Shown here: in pieces, positions 45,801 through 53,356 of the stretch
Numbering within the stretch: position 1 is the first letter of the stretch
Layout of the letters: every line of letters starts with the position of its first letter
NCBI GenBank assembly: GCA_947567595.1
Contig: CANOMQ010000011.1
Location: 1-64,000 of the forward strand
Direction: 5' to 3'
DNA from: an uncultured Lachnospiraceae bacterium
GTDB lineage: Bacteria > Bacillota > Clostridia > Lachnospirales > Lachnospiraceae
Length of the DNA: 64,000 nt
Notes under the pieces: generated by a model
Told to the model about the DNA's origin: nothing
What the model saw: only the letters and a program-made list of their open reading frames with translations
Database searches by the model: none
Position numbers and translations under genes: made by a program

Positions 45801-47380
45801 GTGCAAACGAAATTCCTTCGATGGCAATGGTGATGGTGATTGACCATTCGGGCAGTATGAGCGGTGCGCTGGACGGTTCGGGCATTACGAATTTGGACAT
45901 CGCAATCCGCGCGGCGACGGTGGCGGCGGATAATCTGCGCGATGAGGATTATGTCGGCGTACTGACGTTCGATGACAAATATACGTGGCAGGTGGAATTA
46001 AAGAAGGCGGACGACAAAACGGCGGTCAAGGACGCGATTAAGCAGATTGCCGAGGGGGGCGGGACGACGATTAAGCCCGCGCTCGCGGAGGCGTGCAAGG
46101 TGCTTGCGGACTGCGACGCGTCGGTGAAGCATGTGGTGCTTTTGACGGACGGCATGGGGGAGACGGACAACTATGACGACGTGGTGGGCGACTACACGGC
46201 AAACGGCATTACGCTCTCGACGGTGGCGGTCGGGGACGGCTCGGACACGCGTCTTTTGAAAAAACTGGCGGACAACTGTGGTGGGCGGTATTATTATTCG
46301 GACATTTCAACGGATATTCCGAAGATTTTCGCGCAGGAGGTGTTCTTGGGCGGCGATAGCTATATCCAAAACGGCGTTTTTTCGCTTGCGGTGCGCAGCG
46401 GTCATGAGCTGACGCGCGACTTGTTTGCAGAGGGCTGGCCTGCGCTTTACGGGTATGTTGCGTCCACGCCGAAAACGGCGTCCAATCCGGTGATTGTTTC
46501 CGCGGATAAGGAAGATCCGATTTTGACGGTGTGGCAGTACGGTCTTGGCAGGACGGCGGCTTGGAACAGCGATGTTACGGGCGAATGGAGCGGCGCATTT
46601 GCGGGACAGGACGATTATGTGCAGCTTTGGAAGCGTGTTGTGGATTACGCGACGGGTAATGCCGATATGGGCGAGGATAGTGTGAATGTGGTGACGGCGG
46701 GCGAGCAGACGGAGGTTGTTTATCAGACGGGCGATTACGGGAGCGGGACAGAAATCCTTGTGACGGTGATTGGACCCGACGGGGAGAGCAGCGAGGAAAA
46801 ATTGCACGCCACGGCGCCGGGAAAATATGCGGCGGAAATTGCCACACCGCAGACCGGATTATACCATTTTAATATCCGGCGCACGGAAAGTGGCGATATT
46901 CAGAGCTACATGACGACTGCGGCGGCGGTGCAGTTTTCCGATGAGTATAAATTTGACGTGAGCACGGCGGCATATCTGCGGTTTGTGGAGCAGTATGGGA
47001 AGGTGATTACGGAGCAGGACGAGGTTTGGACGCGCATTTCGGCGCAGACGAAGGAGCGGTATCCGCTGACGAATTTGCTGACGGCGCTTGCGATTTGTCT
47101 GTTTTTGGCAGATGTGGCAATGCGGCGGTTCCAGTATGTGCCCCAAATGATTACCGTGGGCGGAAAAAGGCATAAGAAGGCGGAAGAAACGGCTGATAAG
47201 AAACCGGAAGAATGCCCACCGCAGACAGTGGAGCAGCCTGCGGAAACGGCAGCGGGGAAAGACTCCGAAAGTGTGCCCCAAAAGGCGAAAAAACAGAAAC
47301 GGACGAAAAAAGCGAAGCAGTCCGAGCAGGTGTTGGATACTTCGCAGTTGCTGAAGAAGAAAGATGAGCGGAAGGTTTAG
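42875..47380 (+). CDS. Giant BatA/von Willebrand factor A membrane protein
   Basis: 1501 residues. The N-terminus is BatA-like (FETFLPLVFLAAVPIIILLYLLKP and a second membrane helix, about 55-78). A first vWA domain has the MIDAS DTSAS at 95-99. Membrane segments near 585-605 and 615-637 separate this from a second vWA-like domain (VVDLSNSN, about 645) and a third one with VIDHSGSM (Asp990), the third preceded by a glutamine-amidotransferase-like region with CGGEDSFALGG. A last membrane helix (LLTALAICLFLADVA, about 1395) ends in a Lys/Glu-rich cytoplasmic tail. It looks like fused BatA/BatB-type subunits; partners are the overlapping DUF58 gene and the MoxR ATPase. Confidence 0.85.
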   Translation: MIFETFLPLVFLAAVPIIILLYLLKPKGEDYRISSNLLWKKLLKNEQSRTFFEKFVHNILMYLQILIIVLLVIALMSPFIRVDNRGGGRKILLVDTSASMQHIGHSGKSRLAEAIELTCDTVQTAQDTQFCVVTTDAVGTQLLAVDMTDTQSLLQTLRGLECSDAGGSLTQAQGILDTLVGDTAENAADLLVFTDGSGAADFGELRGGAEKELYVVGDAVSNVANEYTVFTEREDGTYDVIVSVTNYSDAEASFDIGLYDDRILIALQQMHLAPSENASCLFEAVDWQGVALRSQLDNILFDGAAVDSLAADNVSRAVKSRQNKIRGLLVGNGNTFLEKAYYAVTGDTITKSQTDAPSDEAQDTLNTWKRTPFGEMGYNVVIYDAGETPQNSESNRLIFGDGGAQPVETLENVVLDMTDCDLTAGLAGFTIGVNKAYCFALPEGAQGFLEYDGKCVGYYGERDGRKEVVVGFDVRESDFPLRAEFPIFLANAMIYLSDTSWLATNVYYAGEEIALQPWAELDRTRFESRPAKAGLYSLGNGEEQELYVVRFQTATESDGRVTAESVGGSGEVRLQKVKQTLRNVFLLLALLLLVAEWIVYVRQMRYRGKFYLVVRGIVLLCVLLALFGITFKKGSSQTATVFVVDLSNSNAEHLEGMERYLQETVGKMPAGNVYGIVTFGKNTLVEQFLTDGRHYGGLMTLPEKAATNFEDAISKALTLLSGDYRKRLVVLTDGKETRGDVQNMAQALTASQAEFLTLLYENAQTPDAYIDNVMLPSYLHPNDKYSITVLVESNYDTDAVIALYNGSSQTAANSVHLNKGSNRFAFSAQVENGAQGGAMENLRVQVQAQGDTCPENDTFSAYSVVEAAPKILVISGRDTNVSGFASVLGAAGCDYSVVSALNAPDSINAMLDYKSIILVDTYIDDLPIGFLENLETYVKDYGCGFICCGGEDSFALGGYRDTPLETVLPVDMQLRSANEIPSMAMVMVIDHSGSMSGALDGSGITNLDIAIRAATVAADNLRDEDYVGVLTFDDKYTWQVELKKADDKTAVKDAIKQIAEGGGTTIKPALAEACKVLADCDASVKHVVLLTDGMGETDNYDDVVGDYTANGITLSTVAVGDGSDTRLLKKLADNCGGRYYYSDISTDIPKIFAQEVFLGGDSYIQNGVFSLAVRSGHELTRDLFAEGWPALYGYVASTPKTASNPVIVSADKEDPILTVWQYGLGRTAAWNSDVTGEWSGAFAGQDDYVQLWKRVVDYATGNADMGEDSVNVVTAGEQTEVVYQTGDYGSGTEILVTVIGPDGESSEEKLHATAPGKYAAEIATPQTGLYHFNIRRTESGDIQSYMTTAAAVQFSDEYKFDVSTAAYLRFVEQYGKVITEQDEVWTRISAQTKERYPLTNLLTALAICLFLADVAMRRFQYVPQMITVGGKRHKKAEETADKKPEECPPQTVEQPAETAAGKDSESVPQKAKKQKRTKKAKQSEQVLDTSQLLKKKDERKV

Positions 47381-47457
47381 GCAGTATGAGCACTTGTGTT
47401 TTTGACAAGGGTATATTATAGTTACAATATAAAGCGGATTTAGGAGGTGGCGTGACA

Positions 47458-47973
47458 ATGGATTTAAATTTACAAATAACAGATATGGCAGGCGCACGAC
47501 CGGAGCATTCGACTGTTATCGTGAATTTTGTTTCTGCGGTGCGAAAGCAGCTGCGCAACAGCACTTGCTATGTTTTTTCTGACAATGTGCAATACAGGTG
47601 GCATACGAAAAATGGTGAGGAAAAAACAGTCATGCCTGACGCGTCCATAAATTGCCGCGTGAAATCAAGGCGCGGCAATACGTTTATTGACGCTCCGCGC
47701 TTTGTGATGGAGGTTTTATCGCAGTCAACAGAAAAATTTGACCGTACGGAAAAAAAGGAAATTTACAGGGAACAGGAGATTGACGAATATTGGATTGTTG
47801 ACTGGCAAAAAAAGCAGGTTGAGATTTACAATCTTGATTACGATGAAGAACAGAATCCGCAGTATTATTTGTGGAAGGTAGTATCTGAGGAAAATAAGGA
47901 AGAACTGAAAATTGTTCATTTTCCGAATATAGCGATTACGTTTGATGAATTGTTTGAGGAAGTGGATTTGTAG
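47458..47973 (+). CDS. Uma2 family (DUF820) putative endonuclease, copy 1
   Basis: 172 residues with the PD-(D/E)XK-like Uma2 core: MPDASINC, FVMEVLSQST, then DRTEKKEIYREQEIDEYWIVD. AGGAGGTGG precedes; either GTG 47452 or ATG 47458 may start translation. The family is abundant in cyanobacteria and Clostridia; function is unproven, with mobile-element or defence roles proposed. A clear paralogue lies 80 bases downstream. Confidence 0.8.
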   Translation: MDLNLQITDMAGARPEHSTVIVNFVSAVRKQLRNSTCYVFSDNVQYRWHTKNGEEKTVMPDASINCRVKSRRGNTFIDAPRFVMEVLSQSTEKFDRTEKKEIYREQEIDEYWIVDWQKKQVEIYNLDYDEEQNPQYYLWKVVSEENKEELKIVHFPNIAITFDELFEEVDL

Positions 47974-48053
47974 ATTGTATCATGTTTTGTGGCATTATGC
48001 CTGCCAAATGGGTGTAATTTTACCATAATAGCAATTGAGAGAAGGTGAACGTG

Positions 48054-48554
48054 ATGAATACAGTACCAATAGAAGATATGAGCAAAACATACCTTGAGCA
48101 TTCGATGGTCATTTACAATTTTGTCATTAAAATCGGAAATCAAATCAAAGACAGTTTGTGCCGTGTATTTGGTGATAGTGTTCAATATCAATGGCGGGAA
48201 AACGATGATAAAATAGTGATACCAGATGTCTCCATTATCTGTAATATGAGAGACAGGAAAAATGTGTCTTTTACAGGTATTCCGCGTTTTGTGATGGAGG
48301 TTTTGTCAGACTCCACCGAAGCGTACGACCGCAATGAAAAAATGCAGATATATTGTAAGGTCGGCGTATCAGAATACTGGATTGCGGATTGGAGAAAGAA
48401 GCAGGTGGAGATATACCTGTTTGACTGGAATGAAGATGATACGGGGTATGCGTATCTTTATAAAACCGTTTCGGAAACAAATAAGGAAGAACTGCAGCTT
48501 GTTATGTTTCCGAATTTCAAAATTACGTTTGATGAATTATTTGATATGGAATAA
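48054..48554 (+). CDS. Uma2 family (DUF820) putative endonuclease, copy 2
   Basis: 166 residues, same architecture as copy 1: HSMVIYNFV, IPDVSIICN, FVMEVLSDSTEAYDRNEK, VSEYWIADW, and the shared ending FPNFKITFDELF. Roughly half the residues match copy 1 by eye, with catalytic-type residues intact, so it is an old tandem duplication. A GAGAAGG site precedes ATG 48054. It is convergent with the gene at 48561. Confidence 0.8.
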   Translation: MNTVPIEDMSKTYLEHSMVIYNFVIKIGNQIKDSLCRVFGDSVQYQWRENDDKIVIPDVSIICNMRDRKNVSFTGIPRFVMEVLSDSTEAYDRNEKMQIYCKVGVSEYWIADWRKKQVEIYLFDWNEDDTGYAYLYKTVSETNKEELQLVMFPNFKITFDELFDME

Positions 48555-48560
48555 GCGTTT

Positions 48561-49010
48561 CTACGCATTTACCATTCGCTGCCTTTTTTGCGCAGCTATC
48601 AGCATATTGCGTAAATCATCGTCAATTTCAATCAGCTTTATTTCAATCCCAAATTGATGGATACACTCTGAAAGAACGGATGAACCCTCAAGGTGCATTC
48701 GTTCTTTCTCGTCACACACAACAATAATTTTCCGATAGGTTTTGTGTTCTAACTTTTCCAGCAGGAGCATTTTCAAAATGTCGTTTGCAATCTTGTTATC
48801 CTGCGCCTTTTTCGGCTTTCCGATATGGGAGAAAATTTCGCCGATAATGGCGTTTTTCCTTGAATAAAAATCCGGCTGCATAAATGTTGCGCCGATAGGG
48901 ATTTTTTCGTTTGCCCTGATGTCTTGGTTCAGCCATTGCCTTACTTTCTCAAAGAGAATACGCTCCGCCATTTGCTGTTCGGTGGAATTTGAGTTTTGGG
49001 AATTGGTCAT
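48561..49010 (-). CDS. Hypothetical protein, possibly PD-(D/E)XK nuclease-like
   Basis: 149 residues, soluble. The stretch QPDFYSRKNAIIGEIFSHIGKPKKAQDNK suggests a nuclease-type core in two parts (QPDFYSRK; IGEIFSHIGK), and KIIVVCDEKERMHLEG a following strand-helix, but this is weak. Its ATG overlaps, as ATGA, the stop of a 23-residue PIN remnant, which itself overlaps the antitoxin stop, so the three are a translationally coupled string. I do not recognise the family. It may be the effective partner of the UPF0175 protein now that the PIN toxin is gone, but that is speculation. Confidence 0.55.
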   Translation of the reverse strand: MTNSQNSNSTEQQMAERILFEKVRQWLNQDIRANEKIPIGATFMQPDFYSRKNAIIGEIFSHIGKPKKAQDNKIANDILKMLLLEKLEHKTYRKIIVVCDEKERMHLEGSSVLSECIHQFGIEIKLIEIDDDLRNMLIAAQKRQRMVNA

Positions 49011-49078
49011 AGTGCAGCCTCCAAATATCCTGCTTTTAATAGGGAAATAATCGGTGTCGTATCTGAAATTACAATCAT
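49007..49078 (-). pseudogene. N-terminal stub of a DUF3368 PIN-domain toxin (23 codons)
   Basis: Reads MIVISDTTPIISLLKAGYLE plus three residues, then stops. The DTTPI motif with its first metal-binding aspartate is the hallmark start of DUF3368 PIN toxins (about 160 residues). The start overlaps the UPF0175 stop (ATGA, 49075-49078) as in intact pairs; the stop overlaps the next gene's ATG (ATGA). Confidence 0.75.
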
Positions 49079-49350
49079 GCCAATGTTCCTTTCAGATAAT
49101 CAATCATAGCCAATTCCTCATCAATTTCGTCGTCTGTCAATTCGATATAGGGCAGCCCGAGATTTCCGTATAATGTAATTAAATCCATTTTAAAAATGCC
49201 GAGTATTTCCGCTGCCTTGCCATGCGATATGGTTCCCTGTTTGATGTACGGATACAGTATCATAGCGTTCCGCTTCAATTCATCTTCTTTGTTGGACGGC
49301 TTTGCAAAAGCTATCATTTCGTCGGGAAATTCCATTTTGATTGTGGTCAT
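49075..49350 (-). CDS. UPF0175 antitoxin-like protein
   Basis: 91 residues: KMEFPDEMIAFAKPS at the start, then a helix-turn-helix-like region (ISHGKAAEILGIFKMDLITLYGNLGLP) typical of UPF0175 proteins, which occur upstream of DUF3368 PIN toxins and bind DNA. The toxin behind it is only a 23-codon stub. A functional antitoxin or regulator is therefore retained without its nuclease. Confidence 0.75.
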   Translation of the reverse strand: MTTIKMEFPDEMIAFAKPSNKEDELKRNAMILYPYIKQGTISHGKAAEILGIFKMDLITLYGNLGLPYIELTDDEIDEELAMIDYLKGTLA

Positions 49351-49518
49351 AATACCGTTCCTCTTCTTAAAATTATCAATTCAAATCATTGCTTTCTCTA
49401 CCGCATATTCTACCACAGTTCCAACAATTTTACCATTACATTCCGAATGAAAAAAATTTAAAATCGTAAGTTATCAATAATATGCTGTATAATATTTCGT
49501 TAAAGGAAGGGTATTTCT

Positions 49519-49767
49519 ATGGCAAGCATATTACCGGTATCAGATTTAAGAAATTATAATGAAGTTTTGAAAAATTGTCAAATTGGGGAGCCTGTGTTTC
49601 TGACAAAAAATGGCAGGGGAAGGTTTGTGGTAATGGATATTGAAGATTATGAGCGGGAGAAAGCGGAAAAAAGGCTGCTGGAGAAACTGCATGAGGCAGA
49701 GGAGGCTGTAAAAGATGGAATGGGCTGGCTGACGATGGAAGAACTGAAAGCTGAGGTTGGAGAGTAG
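49519..49767 (+). CDS. Phd/YefM-type antitoxin
   Basis: 82 residues: LPVSDLRNYNEVL, EPVFLTKNGRGRFVVMDIEDYE are the DNA-binding Phd/YefM fold, and the helical C-terminus (about 50-82) is the toxin-wrapping part. GGAAGG lies upstream. The toxin gene following it is reduced to 17 codons. Confidence 0.85.
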   Translation: MASILPVSDLRNYNEVLKNCQIGEPVFLTKNGRGRFVVMDIEDYEREKAEKRLLEKLHEAEEAVKDGMGWLTMEELKAEVGE

Positions 49768-49771
49768 CTTT

Positions 49772-49825
49772 ATGATGAAATTGCGAATTAATCCTGTAGT
49801 GGTAAAGGACTTTAAAAACAAGTAA
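49772..49825 (+). pseudogene. N-terminal stub of a RelE/ParE-type toxin (17 codons)
   Basis: Reads MMKLRINPVVVKDFKNK and stops at 49823-49825. LRINPVVVKDF is the first strand-helix of RelE/ParE toxins (normally 90-100 residues). Nothing toxin-like follows before thiE. Confidence 0.6.
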
Positions 49826-49859
49826 GAATTTTATTTGTCATTTTCCAGTTGGGTGCTTT

Positions 49860-50495
49860 TTATGGGGGAGAATGTAAAAAAACGTTCTTCAGCTCCGTTG
49901 CCGCCCATGCAATATCGGGCTGCGCGATAATGGCGGAAATGACCGCTATACCGTCAATTCCCATAGGGCGAAGCTGCGCCGCGTTTTCCTTGGAAATTCC
50001 GCCGATTGCGACAAGCGGCAGTAAGACGGATTGTCGGATTTTTAACAATTCGTCGATGGATACGGGCGTCGCGTCCGTTTTCGTTCTGCTTGGAAAAAGT
50101 GCGCCAACGCCAAGATAGTCTGCGCCTGCGCGCACGGCATTCTGTGCCTCCTCGACACAGGTTACGGAGACGCCGAGAAGACGTTTCTGACCAAGCTGCT
50201 TTCGGGCAGCTTCGGCGGGGGTGTCGCTTTGCCCGATATGCACGCCTGCCGCGTTTACTGCGAGTGCAACGTCAATGCGGTCATTGATGATGAGGGGTAC
50301 GTGGTATTTGTCGGTCACCGTTTTGATACTGCGCGCCAGTCGATAAAATTCGGGAAACGGGCAGTTTTTTTCTCGAAGCTGTATCATGGTACAGCCGCCG
50401 ATGATCGCCTGCTCAACGGCGCGTTCCAGTGTATCCGTGCTCATGCGCAGCCGGTCGGTTACGAGGTAGAGGGTATAGTCAGGTGCTTGGTTCAT
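49860..50495 (-). CDS. thiE: Thiamine-phosphate synthase
   Basis: Joins HMP pyrophosphate and the thiazole phosphate to thiamine phosphate. 211 residues from ATG 50495, behind GGAGG; a longer frame to 50591 would lie inside thiD. TIM-barrel motifs present: LYLVTDR, IIGGCTMIQLREKN (diphosphate site), LIINDRIDVALAV, GVHIGQSD, DYLGVGALFPSRTK and VAIGGIS. The first 17 bases overlap the 3' end of thiD, so they are coupled. Last gene of a TPP-riboswitch operon; no thiG/thiC genes nearby, so the operon looks salvage-oriented. Confidence 0.95.
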   Translation of the reverse strand: MNQAPDYTLYLVTDRLRMSTDTLERAVEQAIIGGCTMIQLREKNCPFPEFYRLARSIKTVTDKYHVPLIINDRIDVALAVNAAGVHIGQSDTPAEAARKQLGQKRLLGVSVTCVEEAQNAVRAGADYLGVGALFPSRTKTDATPVSIDELLKIRQSVLLPLVAIGGISKENAAQLRPMGIDGIAVISAIIAQPDIAWAATELKNVFLHSPP

Positions 50496-51309
50496 GGTCT
50501 GCCTCCGTTTCTTTGGGTAATCCGTTTTGATAAAGCTGCCAAAAATGGTGCGTCGGTCCACAGCCTGTTCCGATGTCAAGGGAATGCGCAATCGCCATTG
50601 TTACGTAAGCCTTTGCACGTTCGACTGCTTTGGGAAGACTTGCGCCTTTTGCAAGCTGCGCGGCAATCGCGGAGGAAAAGGTACAGCCTGTTCCGTGTGT
50701 ATTTTTGGTGTCAATGCGGGCGGCGTCAAAGTGGTAGAGGCGTTCGCCGTCAAACAGGACATCGGTCGCGTTTTGGTGCGCGTGACCGCCTTTTATAACG
50801 ACGGCTTTTGCGCCCAGCGCGTGGATTTTTCGAGCAGCCTGTTCCATGTCGGAAACGGACCCGATGGCTGTGCCGATGATTTGCTGCGCCTCGGGAATAT
50901 TGGGTGTGAGCACATCGGCGAGTGGGAGAATGGTTTCAATCAGTGCGCTGATTGAAACGGGTTCCATAAGCGGACAGCCGTTTTTGGCGTACATAACAGG
51001 GTCGATTACAATATTGGCGGGGCGGTAATTGCGCAGGCGTTCGGCAGTTGCCGCCATCGCGTCGGGTGAGGAAAGCATACCGATTTTAACGACGTCCGCG
51101 CCGATGTCCTCAAAAACGGCGTCAATCTGTTTGGCAATCATATCAGGACGAATGGTTTGAATGTCGATGACTCTGCGTGTGTTTTCCGCCACGACTGCCG
51201 CAATGACGCTCATTCCGAATACGCCGTGTGCACTGAAGGTTTTTAAATCCGCCTGCACGCCTGCGCCGCCGCTGCAATCGGAGCCTGCAATGGTTAGTGC
51301 TGTTTTCAT
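50479..51309 (-). CDS. thiD: Hydroxymethylpyrimidine/phosphomethylpyrimidine kinase
   Basis: Phosphorylates HMP twice, yielding the pyrimidine precursor for ThiE. 276 residues of the ribokinase fold: ALTIAGSDCSGGAGVQADLKTF at the start (trimmed motif GSDCSGGAG), DPVMYAKNG, and the C-terminal catalytic TKNTHGTGCTFSSAIAA with its anion-hole GTGC. AAAGGAG precedes the ATG. 27 bases after tenA, 17-base overlap with thiE. Confidence 0.95.
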   Translation of the reverse strand: MKTALTIAGSDCSGGAGVQADLKTFSAHGVFGMSVIAAVVAENTRRVIDIQTIRPDMIAKQIDAVFEDIGADVVKIGMLSSPDAMAATAERLRNYRPANIVIDPVMYAKNGCPLMEPVSISALIETILPLADVLTPNIPEAQQIIGTAIGSVSDMEQAARKIHALGAKAVVIKGGHAHQNATDVLFDGERLYHFDAARIDTKNTHGTGCTFSSAIAAQLAKGASLPKAVERAKAYVTMAIAHSLDIGTGCGPTHHFWQLYQNGLPKETEADHEPST

Positions 51310-51336
51310 ATATTTAAGTTCTCCTTTCGGTTGTTT

Positions 51337-52011
51337 TTAATCGGTTTTGTCTGTCGGTGGACAGGCGCGGTAGGTCATGTTCCAAAAATCGAGTTCCAAA
51401 AGGCTTGCCTGATAAAAAAGGCGGCGCAAGGCTTCCAGCTCTGATTTCGAACGGTTTTCACATTTGCGCTCCGCAAAGCTGCACCATTCTTTGCACTGTC
51501 CGGCGTAGAAATCGTCTGCGTAATCCATGATAAAATCCCGGTACTGCGATTGCCTGCTTTCGGGGGCGTCGGCGATTGTGCGGAAGATATAGCTGTAGCT
51601 GAGCATACAGGGGAGCGTTGACATTAAAATTTTGCAGTCGTCCTCGTATACTGCGGTTTCCGTCAGAAAATCAATGTAACGCTGTGTTTCCGGCAGCGGG
51701 GCGGTCTGTTCCGCGTCCTCCTGCGTTATGCCAAGCTGTGCGAGATAGTGTAGACGCACTGCGGATTCTGCGTCGGTGACAAAGCCTAGAAGGGTGTGGT
51801 AAATTTGGATATCTTTTAAGGTGGCGGCGCAGTAAATTGCTTTTCCGAATACGCGGGCATAGTGCTTGAGATAGAGGGAGTCCTGTATCATGTATTTCCG
51901 AAAATGTGTTTTGGGGAGCGTTCCGGTTTTTAGGTTTTGCACAAACGGCGTGTCTGCGCATTTGTCCCAAATCGGGTAATTTTGTTGTAGTACGGATTTC
52001 ATAAATGTCAT
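51337..52011 (-). CDS. tenA: TenA-family aminopyrimidine hydrolase (thiaminase II)
   Basis: 224 residues. Hydrolyses aminopyrimidine breakdown products of thiamine so they can be salvaged to HMP, feeding ThiD. Motifs: the aspartate in YMIQDSLYLKHYARVF, LPCMLSYSYIF, and CKEWCSFAERKC near the C-terminus. ATG 52011 is chosen for GGAGG 8 bases upstream; the longer frame to 52095 runs back through the riboswitch terminator. First gene of the tenA-thiD-thiE operon. Confidence 0.9.
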   Translation of the reverse strand: MTFMKSVLQQNYPIWDKCADTPFVQNLKTGTLPKTHFRKYMIQDSLYLKHYARVFGKAIYCAATLKDIQIYHTLLGFVTDAESAVRLHYLAQLGITQEDAEQTAPLPETQRYIDFLTETAVYEDDCKILMSTLPCMLSYSYIFRTIADAPESRQSQYRDFIMDYADDFYAGQCKEWCSFAERKCENRSKSELEALRRLFYQASLLELDFWNMTYRACPPTDKTD

Positions 52012-52051
52012 GTTCTGCCTCCTGTTCTTTGGTGCAATGCCTATGTGCATG

Positions 52052-52086
52052 AAAAAAAGAGCCTCAGATAAAGTATGAAGCTCTTT
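52052..52086 (-). terminator. Riboswitch-controlled terminator before tenA
   Basis: On the minus strand AAAGAGCUUCA / UGAGGCUCUUU pairs into an 11-bp stem with a U-rich run, lying between the TPP aptamer and the tenA start. Confidence 0.8.
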
Positions 52087-52109
52087 CAGACGCAAAACGG
52101 CGTAAGAAA

Positions 52110-52192
52110 TTGCTTCCCTACGCCGGTATTAGCCGACAGGTCGAGAGGTCAGGTGTTAGCCTTTTTCAACTTGTTCAGTTCCCTCGCAAACG
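52110..52192 (-). promoter_or_regulatory. TPP riboswitch (THI element)
   Basis: On the minus strand the conserved 3' half is plain: CUCGACCUGUCGGCUAAUACCGGCGUAGGGAAGC, in short CGACCUG, UAAUACCGG and CGUAGGGAAGC. The 5' half (GCGAGGGAACUGA) is shorter than usual but keeps the GGG..CUGA core. With a terminator behind it, TPP should switch off tenA-thiD-thiE. Confidence 0.93.
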
Positions 52193-52222
52193 TGTTTTAA
52201 GTGGTTATTTTGTTTTGATAAA

Positions 52223-52251
52223 AGTATAGACGATGAAGGGGTGAAAGTCAA
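52223..52251 (-). promoter_or_regulatory. Promoter of the thi operon
   Basis: TTGACT (52251-52246), 17-bp spacer, TATACT (52228-52223) on the minus strand, about 25 bases before the aptamer. Confidence 0.75.
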
Positions 52252-52269
52252 TCTCTTTTTTGCTCACAA

Positions 52270-52671
52270 TCAACCTTCCTCCCACAACGCCTCCCATTCA
52301 ATACTCGCCGGGCGCTCCTGTGTGTCCCAAAATTCTTCTATGCAGTAAATGGCTTTTTCAAGCGGTATGATAACATATTCCGGAGCCGTCCACGCTTCGC
52401 CGCCTGCAAGAAAGGTCACTTCCTCGTCACAATCCCCGCAGGACTGCCACACGTCGCCGTCCTCATTTTGAAAGTAGTGGACGCAGGCGCAGCCGCCTTT
52501 TGCGAGAATGGTAAGACAGGGGTATTCTGTCTCCTCACTGCTTATCCAAAGCTCATCACCGTCCGGCAAAGCGGCGCCCCGTTTTATCAGCTCAGTTATT
52601 TCCGCTTTGCTTTGGCATAATTGTTCGCCGCTTGTGGTACTCACACGCATACGTTTTTCAGATGGGTTCAT
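52270..52671 (-). CDS. Imm1-like immunity protein
   Basis: 133 residues. DELWISSEETEYPCLTI, CACVHYFQNEDGDVWQSCG and a C-terminal PLEKAIYCIEEFWDTQERPASIEW match my memory of the Imm1 immunity family, proteins that neutralise polymorphic deaminase or nuclease toxins delivered between cells. No toxin gene is next to it, so it would be an orphan immunity gene. AAGGAG lies 9 bases before the ATG. The promoter of the thi operon sits just behind its stop. Confidence 0.5.
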   Translation of the reverse strand: MNPSEKRMRVSTTSGEQLCQSKAEITELIKRGAALPDGDELWISSEETEYPCLTILAKGGCACVHYFQNEDGDVWQSCGDCDEEVTFLAGGEAWTAPEYVIIPLEKAIYCIEEFWDTQERPASIEWEALWEEG

Positions 52672-53026
52672 AACATCGTTCTCCTTGTACTATAGTGGAA
52701 AATTATCCACATTGAAAAATAAAATCATTTCACAATTATATTTTAACTTTGCATTCATTCCTGTATAAATAGTAACATTAACATTAACATGTATTTATTA
52801 TAACGGGATTGGCAATCATTTACAATCACAAATTGCACAGCTTTCCTTAAATAATAATTCCTTATTTTTAAGCAGCTATATCGAATGCTTTTTTCAAAAC
52901 CATCATGCATAATAGACAGAATGAAGTTATTCGTGGAAAAGGAAAAAATTCACTCAAGAAAACTATAAAACATGACATCAGATGTCGGGTTATATTTGAT
53001 ACCCTGTTCCCATAGGAGGTGCCAAA
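52672..53026. other. AT-rich intergenic region without recognised gene
   Basis: 355 bases. I see no convincing coding frame, RNA or repeat, other than a TAGGAGG ribosome site at its right end for the next gene. Confidence 0.5.
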
Positions 53027-53272
53027 ATGAAATTGGAATGGAGAAAACACGAAAAAGCGCTGTACGGAGCAAAATGTATCCCTGCTTTCGTAGAGATACC
53101 GAAACAAAATTTTATTATGATAAAAGGAAGCGGAAATCCAAACGACACAGATTTTTCAGAAAAGGTATCTGCCCTTTATTCACTGGCGTATGCCATTAAA
53201 ATGGGCTATAAAGCCGTTGCGTCGAAAAACGTTTTATCCAATGAAATCCACGACTTTACGGTTTACCCTTAA
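53027..53272 (+). pseudogene. GyrI-like domain protein, truncated
   Basis: 81 residues starting MKLEWRKHEKALYGAK and containing FIMIKGSGNPNDTDFSEKV and LYSLAYAIKMGYK, the start of the roughly 200-residue GyrI-like small-molecule-binding proteins. It stops just after DFTVYP, where full-length relatives continue. The ribosome site is strong (TAGGAGG). Either a truncated gene or a retained short form. Confidence 0.6.
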
Positions 53273-53356
53273 AGAAATTAGGCTTCTGATAATTGGAAAT
53301 CTTGTAAAATAAGTGTTGATGGCATATAATAAAGGTGATTGGGAAGGAGGAGTCCT

